Positions 49,953 to 62,162 of a DNA stretch of 64,000 nucleotides are shown here, one piece after another (the first letter of the stretch is position 1; each line of letters starts with the position of its first letter). The notes below the pieces were generated by a model that was given only the letters and a program-made list of their open reading frames with translations, was not told the DNA's origin and ran no database searches. The stretch comes from Isoetes taiwanensis (Eukaryota; Streptophyta; Lycopodiopsida; Isoetales; Isoetaceae), in the NCBI GenBank assembly GCA_021234155.1, contig JAJEKV010000064.1:7998001-8062000 (forward strand). Direction: 5' to 3'. Position numbers and translations under genes: made by a program.

Positions 49953-50039
49953 AATGGCAATCTACTTGCCATCCCTGGGATGTCAACAGGGCAACGCGCG
50001 AACTATTTCCATCCCAGGGATGGCAAGTAGATTGCCATT
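49953..50039. repeat. Perfect 28-bp inverted repeat with 31-bp loop
   Basis: The left arm 49953-49980 (starting AATGGCAATCTACTTGCC) is the exact reverse complement of the right arm 50012-50039. Each arm is itself partly palindromic (TGGCAA...TTGCCA and ATCCCTGGGAT). It could be a small foldback element, a transcribed hairpin or a promoter cruciform. In copy A the arms are damaged, partly at the CAGG/CCTGG positions. Confidence 0.85.
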
Positions 50040-50069
50040 CCTGTATACATAAGGTGAATGCCAGGTGGC

Positions 50070-50131
50070 AATTTCTCGGCGTACTTAGCATCTACCTAAC
50101 AATTTCTCGGCGTATGTAGCATCTACCTGAC
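50070..50131. repeat. 31-bp tandem duplication
   Basis: Two 31-bp units, 50070-50100 and 50101-50131, each AATTTCTCGGCGTA followed by TAGCATCTACCT, differ at three bases. Copy A has the same pair with altered central bases. Confidence 0.85.
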
Positions 50132-50737
50132 GAAAATCTTCTTGTTTGCATGAGTTCGCATTTTCCTTCCTCCCTTTGCATCATGGTCAAGTTCCAGCAT
50201 AACTATGGCGCTGTGAAGGCACTATGGCATTTTTGTGCTTAAGGTGAGGCGCCAGATTGTTTTTTTACCAGAATGCCAAGTTATTTGTGAAGAATCGGCA
50301 AGCTAATCTTGTTTTCTTGTGTGTTTTTGCAATAACAGTGGTGAGTTGAAGGCGCAACAGCTTTAAGCCTAAGATGAGGCGCTGCAACTTGTTTTACTGC
50401 AATCTCGACATTATTTGCAAGATTGACGAACTTAACCCCTATGTTTTCTATGTTTTGGCATTTTGTCTTTGGCGCAGGGATTTTGGCGTCTGGAGCGATG
50501 ATTCAGTGGCCTTTGTGTTCTTTCTGCCGAGTTTTCTTTATATTTTGGGCAAGACCTTAGTATTACTTGGCATATCCTTTATATTTCGTGCTAATGCTGT
50601 CTTTTCTTTATTTGCAGATTGGTTTTATATAGTCGGAGGTGTGGGATGGCTCTTAATCTTAAGCTTTTTTCTTTAGCTTAGTGTTTAGCTTAAATGTTGT
50701 GTCTGTTCTACCCTGCGTTTTGGTCTGGGGTTTTTAG

Positions 50738-51052
50738 GACTGGATGCGCCATCATTTGCCCTGAATGTTGCTGAACCTCTTGGATCTGTTTTGGAGGATA
50801 TTACAAATGCTCCCTTTGGACGCATCTTGGATTTTTGATACAACAGGTGTCTGATTTGCCTTATTAGTAATGAGGTTTATGGACATGCAAGAGTACATAG
50901 ATTCTGAGAATGTAGATCCTGCAATGAAAGTTGGAGAAGAATCAAAAGATACAAAAGATCTAAAGGAATATAAAATGTCTGCTAAACGTGAGGCTCCTGT
51001 TCTGACAGTTAAGCCTGATATTCTTACCCCTAATACTAAAGACTTTGTGTGA
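50738..51052 (+). pseudogene. Fragment of an unidentified plus-strand gene, copy B
   Basis: Counterpart of 8019-8332. The second block (50870-51052, 60 codons) is identical in protein sequence. The first block differs after ITNAP, where copy A has CTGGACCTGCAT and this copy has a changed, same-length tract. The open frame ends in the LTR start at 51048. It faces away from the kinase, with about 1.3 kb between them, so the two could share a bidirectional promoter region. Confidence 0.4.
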
Positions 51053-52104
51053 TGTCCCCTACTTCGTCTACGATGCTTCCATCTTATTTAGAAGGCGGAA
51101 TTCATCCCCCTGGCAGCCAAGCTGACAGAGGCCGTCCATTTAACACCAATCCTTTAGCAAGGGATCGATGAGGAAGAATGGACAGGTCATTTGTCCCGTC
51201 TTCCCTCGGGACTGTCCTAGCTGCGGAAGCGTAAATAAACGTAAGCACATGACATCAAATGCAAACAGAGCCACCTCGAAGGGTGGTTATACCATAGCAT
51301 ACATGTATAAGCACATCAACAACATCATCATCAAATGGGGGATCCTACCCAAGGCTCAGGCTCCAGGGGTATGGATTGACGGCTTGGGTCCCCAAAAGTC
51401 ATTGCAGATAGAATTCATGAGAGTGGATTGGGCTGGCATAAGAACATGGCTGTTGGGAAGTCCTCTCCATCCGCCCCTCCTGTGCACACTTTGCAGAATA
51501 GGTTGAAGAGTCTTGGGACTGGACCGTAGCCTACCGGGTGCGTAGCCAAGGGGGCTACTACTGGGTTTCATCTCCCCAGCCCCAATGAGAGGAGGAAGGG
51601 GATCACCCCTTCGAGGCATGCATGCCCATCACGGTGGCTAGAGGGCCCGTCTTGACTTGAACCTCATTGAAGGCGGCGCATCAGGAGGTGTCGGGCTCAT
51701 GCCTTGCCCACATGCGGTGGCAAGCCATTAAGCCCTAGCCAGCTAAGATCCCGGTAGGCTTTACACACGGAGGGATCGATGCGTAATGGGACAAGTCCTC
51801 CTTATTCCCCGGTCTAGCCCATGACGACAACCAGGTGGGCTCTTATGCACAGTTGGGAATTAATGAGGCTATCTTGAAGCTTTCAGGGTCTCTACCCCCC
51901 CTCCCAATACACAGGAGTGTGCATAGAATAATAGAACATCATTATCAAAGAACTGAAATACTGAATAATATCTAATCTATCTACCTAAACATACATGGTT
52001 AGGTTCCTTATAAGGCTTGTGATCTTATAGGATCTATAAGGCCATAAGACTGATCTAACATGTTATCCAAGCTCATTGCCGGTCTAAACACTACAAGAGA
52101 ATGG
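51048..52104. mobile_element. Truncated LTR fragment, copy B
   Basis: Same element and same two boundaries as at 8328-9390. Head TGTGATGTCCCC; cut at the satellite start. Confidence 0.65.
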
Positions 52105-55100
52105 ATGTTGGGCATCAGAATAATCGTCAGGTAGTCTTTGTTAAACAGAGAACTGAACAGACACCTGTGGGTGACGAATTTTATCTAACGATTGTGCGTT
52201 AGACGAACCGTCAGGTAAATCGTCTGGTTGTCTGACGATATAGCGTCAGAGTTTTCGTCAGTATATCCTCAGCCTTTGCATCATGCAAATCGTCAGTTTT
52301 ATCGTCAGCAAATTCGTCAGCTTTTGCGTCAAAAAAATCGTCGGAGTGTTCGTCAGCAATTGCGTCAGCAAATTCGTCAGGATTTTCGTCAACAATTTCG
52401 TCATTTCTTGTGTCAGCAAAATCGTTAGGATTTTGGTCAGTTTTTTTGTCAGGCTTTTCATCACAAAAAAAAGGTCACAGTTTTCGTCATTAACATCGTC
52501 ACTTGTTTAATAAATTGTTCATTTCAAAATTTTATGTTTCTTGCCATTAAAACGGGTGCTGGAGACAATATTTCTTGACTAATCTGAATCTATATGTATT
52601 AAGACTCATTTGAAGTCTTGATACGTTATGATCTCATTTGTGGAACACCTTCGATGCTCGGCATTAACTTATAATGCTACACATTGACCCTATAATCCAA
52701 GATGTGATGTCAATAGTTTTTATTAGCTAAAGCACCTTAGCGATCATCAAGCTATAATGTTAACAATGCCATGCTATATTTTAAACATCATATTGAAACC
52801 ATACTTGTGGGCTCCTGCTAAATATCTGGCCCGTGGTACTTTCGGCGGAAATCCCCATCCAGGTCCATCAACGCATGGGCCCTCCGATCTAACCCGCTCT
52901 CCCTGCTACCAACCGCTTGCACGAAACCCAATGAGAGATTATTAGTCTATTAGACCATTCGGTGCCGAGATAAGCAAGAGCCTTGTATTATCATTTGGGG
53001 AAGCGGTTGTTAAAAGCGAATACTACTCTTTGTGAAGGGTGTATTTCTTGCTTTTGGAAAGAAAAAGATATGGGGGCCGCGGGTTAGTGCGGATGCAAAA
53101 CTCCCAGCCTTGAACTTATCGGTCCAGGGTCAAGCCTCGGGGAGGCACACAGAGAACCCCTCTTGGTAGCAAACATTACTATAATAGAAGGCAGGTCATT
53201 ATATAATCGAGAACCACTACGGTCGTTATATTTCAAAGATGATAATACTCTTCCATAGAAGTTGCATACACGGGAGAAATAAAACTTTCACTCTTTACGA
53301 AGACATTTAGTAACAAACTAAAAGCCTAGTGCGATCTTTTGCGAACGTTTTAGTTTGAAGACCCTATATTCAAATGCAAATGGTAGGAGGCTATATTTTC
53401 CATTGCATTCAAAAAGACATTAGAAATTGAAAAACAAATTCCAAACCAATTTAAATGGTTTCAAACACATGTCTTTGTCTTAGTGTAACATGCATCCTTT
53501 AGCTTTGGATTGCCCGACCATTGGCGATAATAAGATGAACTTATTACGCATTTAGAGATAAAAAAAATAGGCAAATCGCGTTAAAATTCACAATCCGTTA
53601 TGCGCAATCTTTCCGGACATTAAAAATGTAGAGAATACTTATCGAATAATTGGAATCACGTTTTGACATGATCCAAGAAGAAAACCTTGTACCATCCTAT
53701 TTGAACAAAAATTCAAGGAGGTGGAGTTAAGTTACTGCATCCAACCATGTCAAAATTAGCTTCAAAAGGTAATTAGACAAGGGGCGTCGGGTAAGCTATA
53801 GAACACCACAGTTTGTCACCCTTCACCACGCTTTCTGTTCCAAGTTTAGAGCGGATATAAATTGATCCATTTCAAAGCGGTATTTAACAATAAACTAAAA
53901 ACTTTTGCCCATTGTCAAAGACAAATGGACATGGTTAAGCATATGGAGCATCAACGGCTTTAAAATGAATCAAGGCAATCTATAATGTAAAATAATTCTG
54001 GAACCGCGAATCTGCGGCAATCACAAAATTAACAAAACCAACTTTTTTGTAAATCCAAAAATATGCAACCACTTCTTTGGTCTCACATATTCTTGATCAA
54101 AGTCCAAAGACTTGGAATAAAATATAGACAACATCATAAATGAGATATCTGGACTGGATTGAAGCCTTTGGTGCGCAAATTAATGGTATATGATGTTAAT
54201 GTCCTCCTTGCTTGTCAAATGAATGCGTAGCACTCCATACATCGGCTTGCTCGGCATCATTTTGAAATGATTGATAACAAATGTAATATGGTGCAAAAGA
54301 TCGACAAAATAAGCAACTGAGCTTACTAAGTGCCACATTGAAAGAGAGCTTTGAAGCCATGGGCGGTATTTTGGCAAGATAGAGGTGAAGAAAGCAAACC
54401 GCACGGCCATTGTGCCATATCCGGATATAGTGTTGCAGGGAATGGCCTACGTGAACTTGATCCTTTTCTTTTGCCACGGTAGGATATTGCTACCCCATTT
54501 TTGCTCAAAATCACGAAAGCTTTGAAAGGTAAAAGGGATGGAGCAGAAGACTTGCGAAAACAGGCAAAGCCATAGCAAACAAATGCGGCGCACTTGGATC
54601 ACGAAAAATATGGTATGCAAATATTAGGGCTTGTCAATATAACATGGTGATATCGCAGCCCATTATCAGCCATACCTTTGCCTCTGTGTCTAGCAGCATC
54701 GTGGCATGCTACCTTACAAAAACAGATTTATTGAAGTTCAAGGGATCCCACATAAAGAGATTGACATGCAAGACATAATAAGGACAAGTGGCGACCATGC
54801 ATGCTAATAAGAAATAACAAAAGTTTCTTTTAAGTGGATACCCAATGAGGAAAAAGGCACACGAAATGGGTGCCACATGATGCACCACAAATGTAATTTT
54901 AGTGGGCCCATGTTACAACATCTCCAACAACAATAAAAACTTGGAAGTACATCAAACATCATATGCTTACAAATCGGGATGAGGGTATGTGGATTCTCAT
55001 CATGCCATATAAACAATTTCTAAGAATAACAACCATAAAGGCACAAACAAGCTTAGTTATTTGGTCCAAAAGAGAACCAAACAGTGATCCATGTTGGGCA

Positions 55101-58100
55101 TCGGAATAATCGTCGGGTAGTCTTTGTTAAGCAGAGAAGGCGAAACGCAGACACATGTGGGTGGCGAATTTTATCTAACGATTGTGCGTCGGGCGAACCG
55201 TCGGTAAGTAAATCGTCGGTTGTCGGCGATATAAGCGTCGAGTTTTTCGTCGATATATCCTCGGCCTTTGCATCATGCAAATCGTCGGTTTATCGTCAAC
55301 AAATTCGTCGACTTTTGCGTCAAAAAAAATCGTCGGAGTGTTAAATCGACAATTCGCGTCGACAAATTCGTCGGGATTTTTCGTCAACAATTTCGTCATT
55401 TCTTGTGTAAAACCAAAATCGTTAGGATTTTGGTGGGTTTTTGTCGGGCTTTTCATCACAAAAAAAGGTCACAGTTTTCGTCATTAACATCGTCACTTGT
55501 TTAATAAATTGTTCATTTCAAAATTTTATGTTTCTTGCCATTAAAACGGGTGCTGGAGACAATATTTCTTGACTAATCTGAATCTATATGTATCAAGACT
55601 CATTTGAAGTCTTGATACGTTATGATCTCATTTGTGGAACACCTTCCAGTATCAGCATTAACTTATAATGCTACACATTCAGCCCTATAATCCAAGATGT
55701 GATGTCAATAGTTTTTATTAGCTAAAGCACCTTAGCGATCATCAAGCTATAATGTTAACAATGCCATGCTATATTTTAAACATCATATTGAAACCATACT
55801 TGTGACGCTCCCTGCTAAATATACGGCGCCCGGCCGTACACTCGGCAGGAAATCCCCCATCCGGTCCATCAACCCGCATGGGCCCTCCGTCTAACCCGCT
55901 CTCCCTGCTACCAACCGCGCTTGCCTGAAACCCAATGAGAGATTATTCCGTCTATTAGACCATTCAGCTGCAGATAAGCAAGAGCCTTGTATTATCTGAC
56001 TGGGGAAGCAGTTGTTAAAGCAGAATACTACTACTGTGAAGGGTGTATTTCTTGCTTTTGGAAAGAAAAAGATATGGGGACGCGGGTTAGTGCGGATGCA
56101 AAACTCCCAGAGCCTTGAACTTATCAGTCCCGAGGTCAAGCCTCGGGGAGGCCTGGAGAACCACTACTGGTAGCAAACATTACTATAATAGAAGACAGGT
56201 CATTATATAATCGAGAACCACTACAGGTCGTTATATTTCAAAGATGATAATACTCTTCCATAGAAGTTGCATACACAGGAGAAATAAAACTTTCACTCTT
56301 TCTGAAGACATTTAGTAACAAACTAAAAAGCCTAGTGCAGTACTGCATAATGTTTTAGTTTGAAGACCCTATATTCAAATGCAAATGGTAGGAGGCTATA
56401 TTTTCCATTGCATTCAAAAGACATTAGAAATTGAAAAACAAATTCCAAACCAATTTAAATGGTTTTAGCACATGTCTTTGTCTTAGTGTAACATGCATCC
56501 TTTAGCTTTGGGTTGCCCAGCCATTGGCGATAATAAGATGAACTTATTCGCATTTAGAGAATAAAAATAGGCGGTCGCGTTAAAATTACGCAATCCGTTA
56601 TGCGCAATCTTTCCGGACATTAAAAAAAATGTAGAGAATACTTATCCGAATAATTGGAATCACGTTTTGACATGATCCAAGAAGAAAACCTTGTACCATC
56701 CTATTTGAACAAAAATTCAAGGAGGTGGAGTTACAGTTACACTGCATCCAACCATGTCAAAATTAGCTTCAAAAGGTAATTAGACAAGGGACGTCGGGTA
56801 AGCTATAGAACACCACGGTTTGTCACCCTTCACCACCTCGCTCTGTTCCAAGTTTAGAGCGGATATAAATTGATCCATTTCAAAACTGGTATTTAACAAT
56901 AAACTAAGAAACTTGCGCCCATTGTCAAAGACAAATGGACATGGTTAAGCATATGGAGCATCAACGGCTTTAAAATGAATCAAGGCAATCTATAATGTAA
57001 AATAATTACGCAGACCGCGAATCTGCGGCAATCACAAAATTAACAAAACCAACTTTTGTAAATCCAAAAATATGCAACCACTTTTTGGTCTCACATATTC
57101 TTGATCAAAGTCCGGCACTTGGAATAAAATATAGACAACATCATAAATGAGATATCTACTGGACCTCCTTTGGTGCGCAAATTAATGGTATATGATGTTA
57201 ATGTCCTCCTTGCTTGTCAAATGAATGCGTAGCACTCCATACATCGGCTTGCTCGGCATCATTTCGAAATGATTGATAACAAATGTAATATGGTGCAAAA
57301 GATCGACAAAATAAGCAACCGAGGCTTACTAAGTGCCACATTGAAAGAGAGCTTTGAAGCCATGGGACAGTATTTTGGCAAGATAGAGAGGTGAAGAAAG
57401 CAAACCTGCCACGGCCATTGTGCCATATCACGGATATAGTGTTGCGGGGAATGGCCTACGTGAACTTGATCCTTTTCTGCACAGCCGGATATTGCTACCC
57501 CATTTTTGCTCAAAAATCTGAAAGCTTTGAAAGGTAAAAGGGATGGAGCAGAAGACTTGCGAAAACAGGCAAAGCCATAGCAAACAAATGCGGCGCACTT
57601 GGATCACGAAAAATATGGTATGCAAATATTAGGGCTTGTCAATATAACATGGTGATATCGCAGCCCATTATCAGCCATACCTTTGCCTCTGTGTCTAGCA
57701 GCATCGTGGCATGCTACCTTACAAAAACAGATTTATTGAAGTTCAAGGGATCCCACATAAAGAGATTGACATGCAAGACATAATAAGGACAAGTGGCGAC
57801 CATGCATGCTAATAAGAAATATGTGAAAGAGAACAAAAGTTTCTTTTAAGTGGATACCCAATGAGGAAAAAGGCACACGAAATGGGTGCCACATGATGCA
57901 CCACAAATGTAATTTTAGTGGGCCCATGTTACAACATCTCCAACAACAATAAAAACTTGGAAGTACATCAAACATCATATGCTTACAAATCGGGATGAGG
58001 GTATGTGGATTCTCATCATGCCATATAAACAATTTCTAAGAATAACAACCATAAAGGCACAAACAAGCTTAGTTATTTGGTCCAAAAGAGAACCAAACAG

Positions 58101-61100
58101 TGGTCCATGTTGGGCATCAGAATAATCGTCAGGTAGTCTTTGTTAAACAGAGAACTGAACAGACACCTGTGGGTGACGAATTTTATCTAACGATTGTGCG
58201 TCAGACGAACCGTCAGGTAAATCGTCTGGTTGTCTGACGATATAGCGTCAGAGTTTTCGTCAGTATATCCTCAGCCTTTGCATCATGCAAATCGTCAGGT
58301 TTATCGTCGACAAATTAAATCGACTTTTGCGTCAAAAAAAAAATCGTCGGAGTGTTAAATTCGGCAATTGCGTCAGCAAATTCGTCAGGATTTTCGTCAA
58401 CAATTTCGTCATTTCTTGTGTCAGCAAAATCGTTAGGATTTTGGTCAGTTTTTTTGTCAGGCTTTTCATCACAAAAAAAGGTCACAGTTTTCGTCATTAA
58501 CATCGTCACTTGTTTAATAAATTGCTCATTTCAAAATTTTATGTTTCTTGCCATTAAAACGGGTGCTGGAGACAATATTTCTTGACTAATCGAATCTATA
58601 TGTATTAAGACTCATTTGAAGTCTTGATACGTTATGATCTCATTTGTGGAACACCTTCGATGATCGGCATTAACTTATAATGCTACACATTGACCCTATA
58701 ATCCAAGATGTGATGTCAATAGTTTTATTAGCTAAAGCACCTTAGCGATCATCAAGCTATAATGTTAACAATGCCATGCTATATTTTAAACATCATATTG
58801 AAACCATACTTTGTGGACGGCTCCTCTTTGAATATCGGCGCCCGGCCAGTACACTTTCGGCGAGGAAATCCCCCATCCCGGTCCATCAACCAAGATATGG
58901 GCCCCCGTCTAACCCGCTCTCCCCTCGCTACCAACCGCTTGCACGAAACCCAATGAGAGATTATTCCGTCTATTAGACCATTCAGCTGCAGATAAGCAAG
59001 AGCCTTGTATTATCTGACGGGGGAAGCAGTTGTTAAAGCAGAATACTACTACTGTGAGGGGTGTATTTCTTGCTTTTGGAAAGAAAAAGATATGGGGACG
59101 CCGGGTTAGTGGGATGCAAAACTCGAGCCTTGAACTTATCGGGGTCCAGGGTCAAGCCCCTGGGAGGCTCGGAGAACCACTACTTTGGTAGCAAACATTA
59201 CTATAATAGAAGGCAGGTCATTATATAATCGAGAACCACTACAGTGTCGTTATATTTCAAAGATGATAATACTCTTCCATAGAAGTTGCATACGGGGAGA
59301 AATAAAACTTTCACTCTTTCTGAAGACATTTAGTAACAAACTAAAAAGCCTAGTGCAGTACTGCATAACGTTTTAGTTTGAAGACCCTATATTCAAATGC
59401 AAATGGTAGGAGGCTATATTTTCCATTGCATTCAAAAGACATTAGAAATTGAAAAACAAATTCCAAACCAATTTAAATGGTTTTAGCACATGTCTTTGTC
59501 TTAGTGTAACATGCATCCTTTAGCTTTGGGTTGCCCAGCCATTGGCGATAATAAGATGAACTTATTCTCGCATTTAGAGAATAAAAAATAGGCAAAGTGC
59601 GTTAAAATTCGCAATCACGTTGTTCGCAATCTTTCCGGACATAAAAAATGTAGAGAATACTTATCCGAATAATTGGAATCACGTTTTGACATGATCCAAG
59701 AAGAAAACCTTGTACCATCCTATTTGAACAAAAATTCAAGGAGGTGGAGTTACAGTTACACCGCATCCAACCATGTCAAAATTAGCTTCAAAAAGGTAAT
59801 TAGACAAGGGACGCCGGGTAAGCTATAGAACACCACAGTTTGTCACCCTTCACCCCGCTCTGTTCCAAGTTTAGAGCGGATATAAATTGATCCATTTCAA
59901 ACCGGTATTTAACAATAAACTAAGAAACTTTGCGCCCATTGTCAAAGACAAATGGACATGGTTAAGCATATGGAGCATCAACGGCTTTAAAATGAATCAA
60001 GGCAATCTATAATGTAAAATAGTTTACGACACGAATGCAAAGCAATCACAAAATTAACAAAACCAACTTTTGTAAATCCAAAAATATGCAACCACTTGTT
60101 TGGTCTCACATATTTCTTGATCAAAGTCCAAAGACTTGGAATAAAATATAGACAACATCATAAATGAGATATCTACAGACCTCCTTTGGTCCGCAAATTA
60201 ATGGTATATGATGTTAATGTCCTCCTTGCTTGTCAAATGAATGCGTAGCACTCCATACATCGACTTGCTCGGCATCATTTCGAAATGATTGATAACAAAT
60301 GTAATATGGTGCAAAAGATCGCAAAATAAGCAACCGAGCTTACTAAGTGCCACATTGAAAGAGAGCTTTGAAGCCATGGACAGTATTTTGGCAAGATAGA
60401 GAGGTGAAGAAAGCAAAACTGCCGGCCATTGTGCCATATCTGGATATAGTGTTGCAGGAATGGCCTACGTGAACTTGATCCTTTTGCTGCACAGCCGGAT
60501 ATTGCTACCCCATTTTTGCTCAAAAATCTGAAAGCTTTGAAAGGTAAAAGGGATGGAGCAGAAGACTTGCGAAAACAGGCAAAGCCATAGCAAACAAATG
60601 CGGCGCACTTGGATCACGAAAAATATGGTATGCAAATATTAGGGCTTGTCAATATAACATGGTGGTATCGCAGCCCATTATCAGCCATACCTTTGCCTCT
60701 GTGTCTAGCAGCATCGTGGCATGCTACCTTACAAAAACAGATTTATTGAAGTTCAAGGGATCCCACATAAAGAGATTGACATGCAAGACATAATAAGGAC
60801 AAGTGGCGACCATGCATGCTAATAAGAAATATGTGAAAGAGAACAAAAGTTTCTTTTAAGTGGATACCCAATGAGGAAAAAGGCACACGAAATGGGTGCC
60901 ACATGATGCACCACAAATGTAATTTTAGTGGGCCCATGTTACAACATCTCCAACAACAATAAAAACTTGGAAGTACATCAAACATCATATGCTTACAAAT
61001 CGGGATGAGGGTATGTGGATTCTCATCATGCCATATAAACAATTTCTAAGAATAACAACCATAAAGGCACAAACAAGCTTAGTTATTTGGTCCAAAAGAG

Positions 61101-61199
61101 AACCAAACAGTGGTCCATGTTGGGCATCAGAATAATCGTCAGGTAGTCTTTGTTAAACAGAGAACTGAACAGACACCTGTGGGTGACGAATTTTATCTA

Positions 61200-61515
61200 A
61201 CGATTGTGCGTCAGACGAACCGTCAGGTAAATCGTCTGGTTGTCTGACGATATAGCGTCAGAGTTTTCGTCAGTATATCCTCAGCCTTTGCATCATGCAA
61301 ATCGTCAGTTTTATCGTCAGCAAATTCGTCAGCTTTTGCGTCAAAAAAATCGTCGGAGTGTTCGTCAGCAATTGCGTCAGCAAATTCGTCAGGATTTTCG
61401 TCAACAATTTCGTCATTTCTTGTGTCAGCAAAATCGTTAGGATTTTGGTCAGTTTTTTTGTCAGGCTTTTCATCACAAAAAAAGGTCACAGTTTTCGTCA
61501 TTAACATCGTCACTT
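61200..61515. repeat. 12-bp minisatellite within the satellite
   Basis: About 25 tandem 12-bp units with consensus WTCGTCAGCAAW, almost every one containing GTCAG. Because 12 is divisible by 3, the tract is open in several frames and reads as tetrapeptide repeats: minus strand DEFA/DDKT/DAKA (96 codons, 61513-61223), other frames RQQL, VSKF and LTNL. This is a consequence of periodicity, not evidence of a protein. The equivalent tract is present in all eight monomers. Confidence 0.9.
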
Positions 61516-62143
61516 GTTTAATAAATTGCTCATTTCAAAATTTTATGTTTCTTGCCATTAAAACGGGTGCTGGAGACAATATTTCTTGACTAATCTGAAT
61601 CTATATGTATTAAGACTCATTTGAAGTCTTGATACGTTATGATCTCATTTGTGGAACACCTTCCAGTATCAGCATTAACTTATAATGCTACACATTCAGC
61701 CCTATAATCCAAGATGTGATGTCAATAGTTTTTATTAGCTAAAGCACCTTAGCGATCATCAAGCTATAATGTTAACAATGCCATGCTATATTTTAAACAT
61801 CATATTGAAACCATACTTGTGACGCTCCCTGCTAAATATACGGCGCCCGGCCGTACACTCGGCAGGAAATCCCCCATCCGGTCCATCAACCCGCATGGGC
61901 CCTCCGTCTAACCCGCTCTCCCTGCTACCAACCGCTTGCACGAAACCCAATGAGAGATTATTCCGTCTATTAGACCATTCAGCTGCAGATAAGCAAGAGC
62001 CTTGTATTATCTGACTGGGGAAGCAGTTGTTAAAGCAGAATACTACTACTGTGAGGGGTGTATTTCTTGCTTTTGGAAAGAAAAAGATATGGGGACGCGG
62101 GTTAGTGCGGATGCAAAACTCCCAGAGCCTTGAACTTATCAGT

Positions 62144-62162
62144 CCCGAGGTCAAGCCTCGGG
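62144..62162. repeat. Small GC-rich hairpin in the satellite
   Basis: CCCGAGG, loop TCAAG, CCTCGGG: a perfect 7-bp stem. Exact in the monomer starting 55091 and here; disrupted in the others. Confidence 0.7.

Larger units (their letters stand above)
42706..52104. repeat. Segmental duplication, copy B
   Basis: Second copy of 1-9390. It is generally the better-preserved copy: the kinase is intact, the inverted repeat is perfect and more CAG/CTG sites are kept. Most of it differs from copy A only by scattered small changes. The exception is the kinase ectodomain region (48780-49600), which is clearly more divergent. Near 44360 there is a real replacement (CAAACAGACACATATAAC here). Confidence 0.9.

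Noticed and set aside
52190-52505. Regular short repeats suggesting a CRISPR array
   Set aside because: Units are contiguous 12-mers without unique spacers, and the genome is a plant's.
60743-61042. 99-codon minus-strand frame starting MFIWHDENPHTLIPIC, repeated in most satellite monomers (for example 17997-18296, 57733-58032)
   Set aside because: It recurs because the monomer is repeated, is truncated in several monomers, lacks any family resemblance, and has a composition typical of AT-rich noncoding sequence (many Cys, Trp, His, Phe).
61223-61513. Acidic 96-codon tetrapeptide-repeat frame in the minisatellite
   Set aside because: A 12-bp repeat automatically keeps several frames open, and other frames of the same tract are equally repetitive and open. 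No start context or conservation singles this one out.
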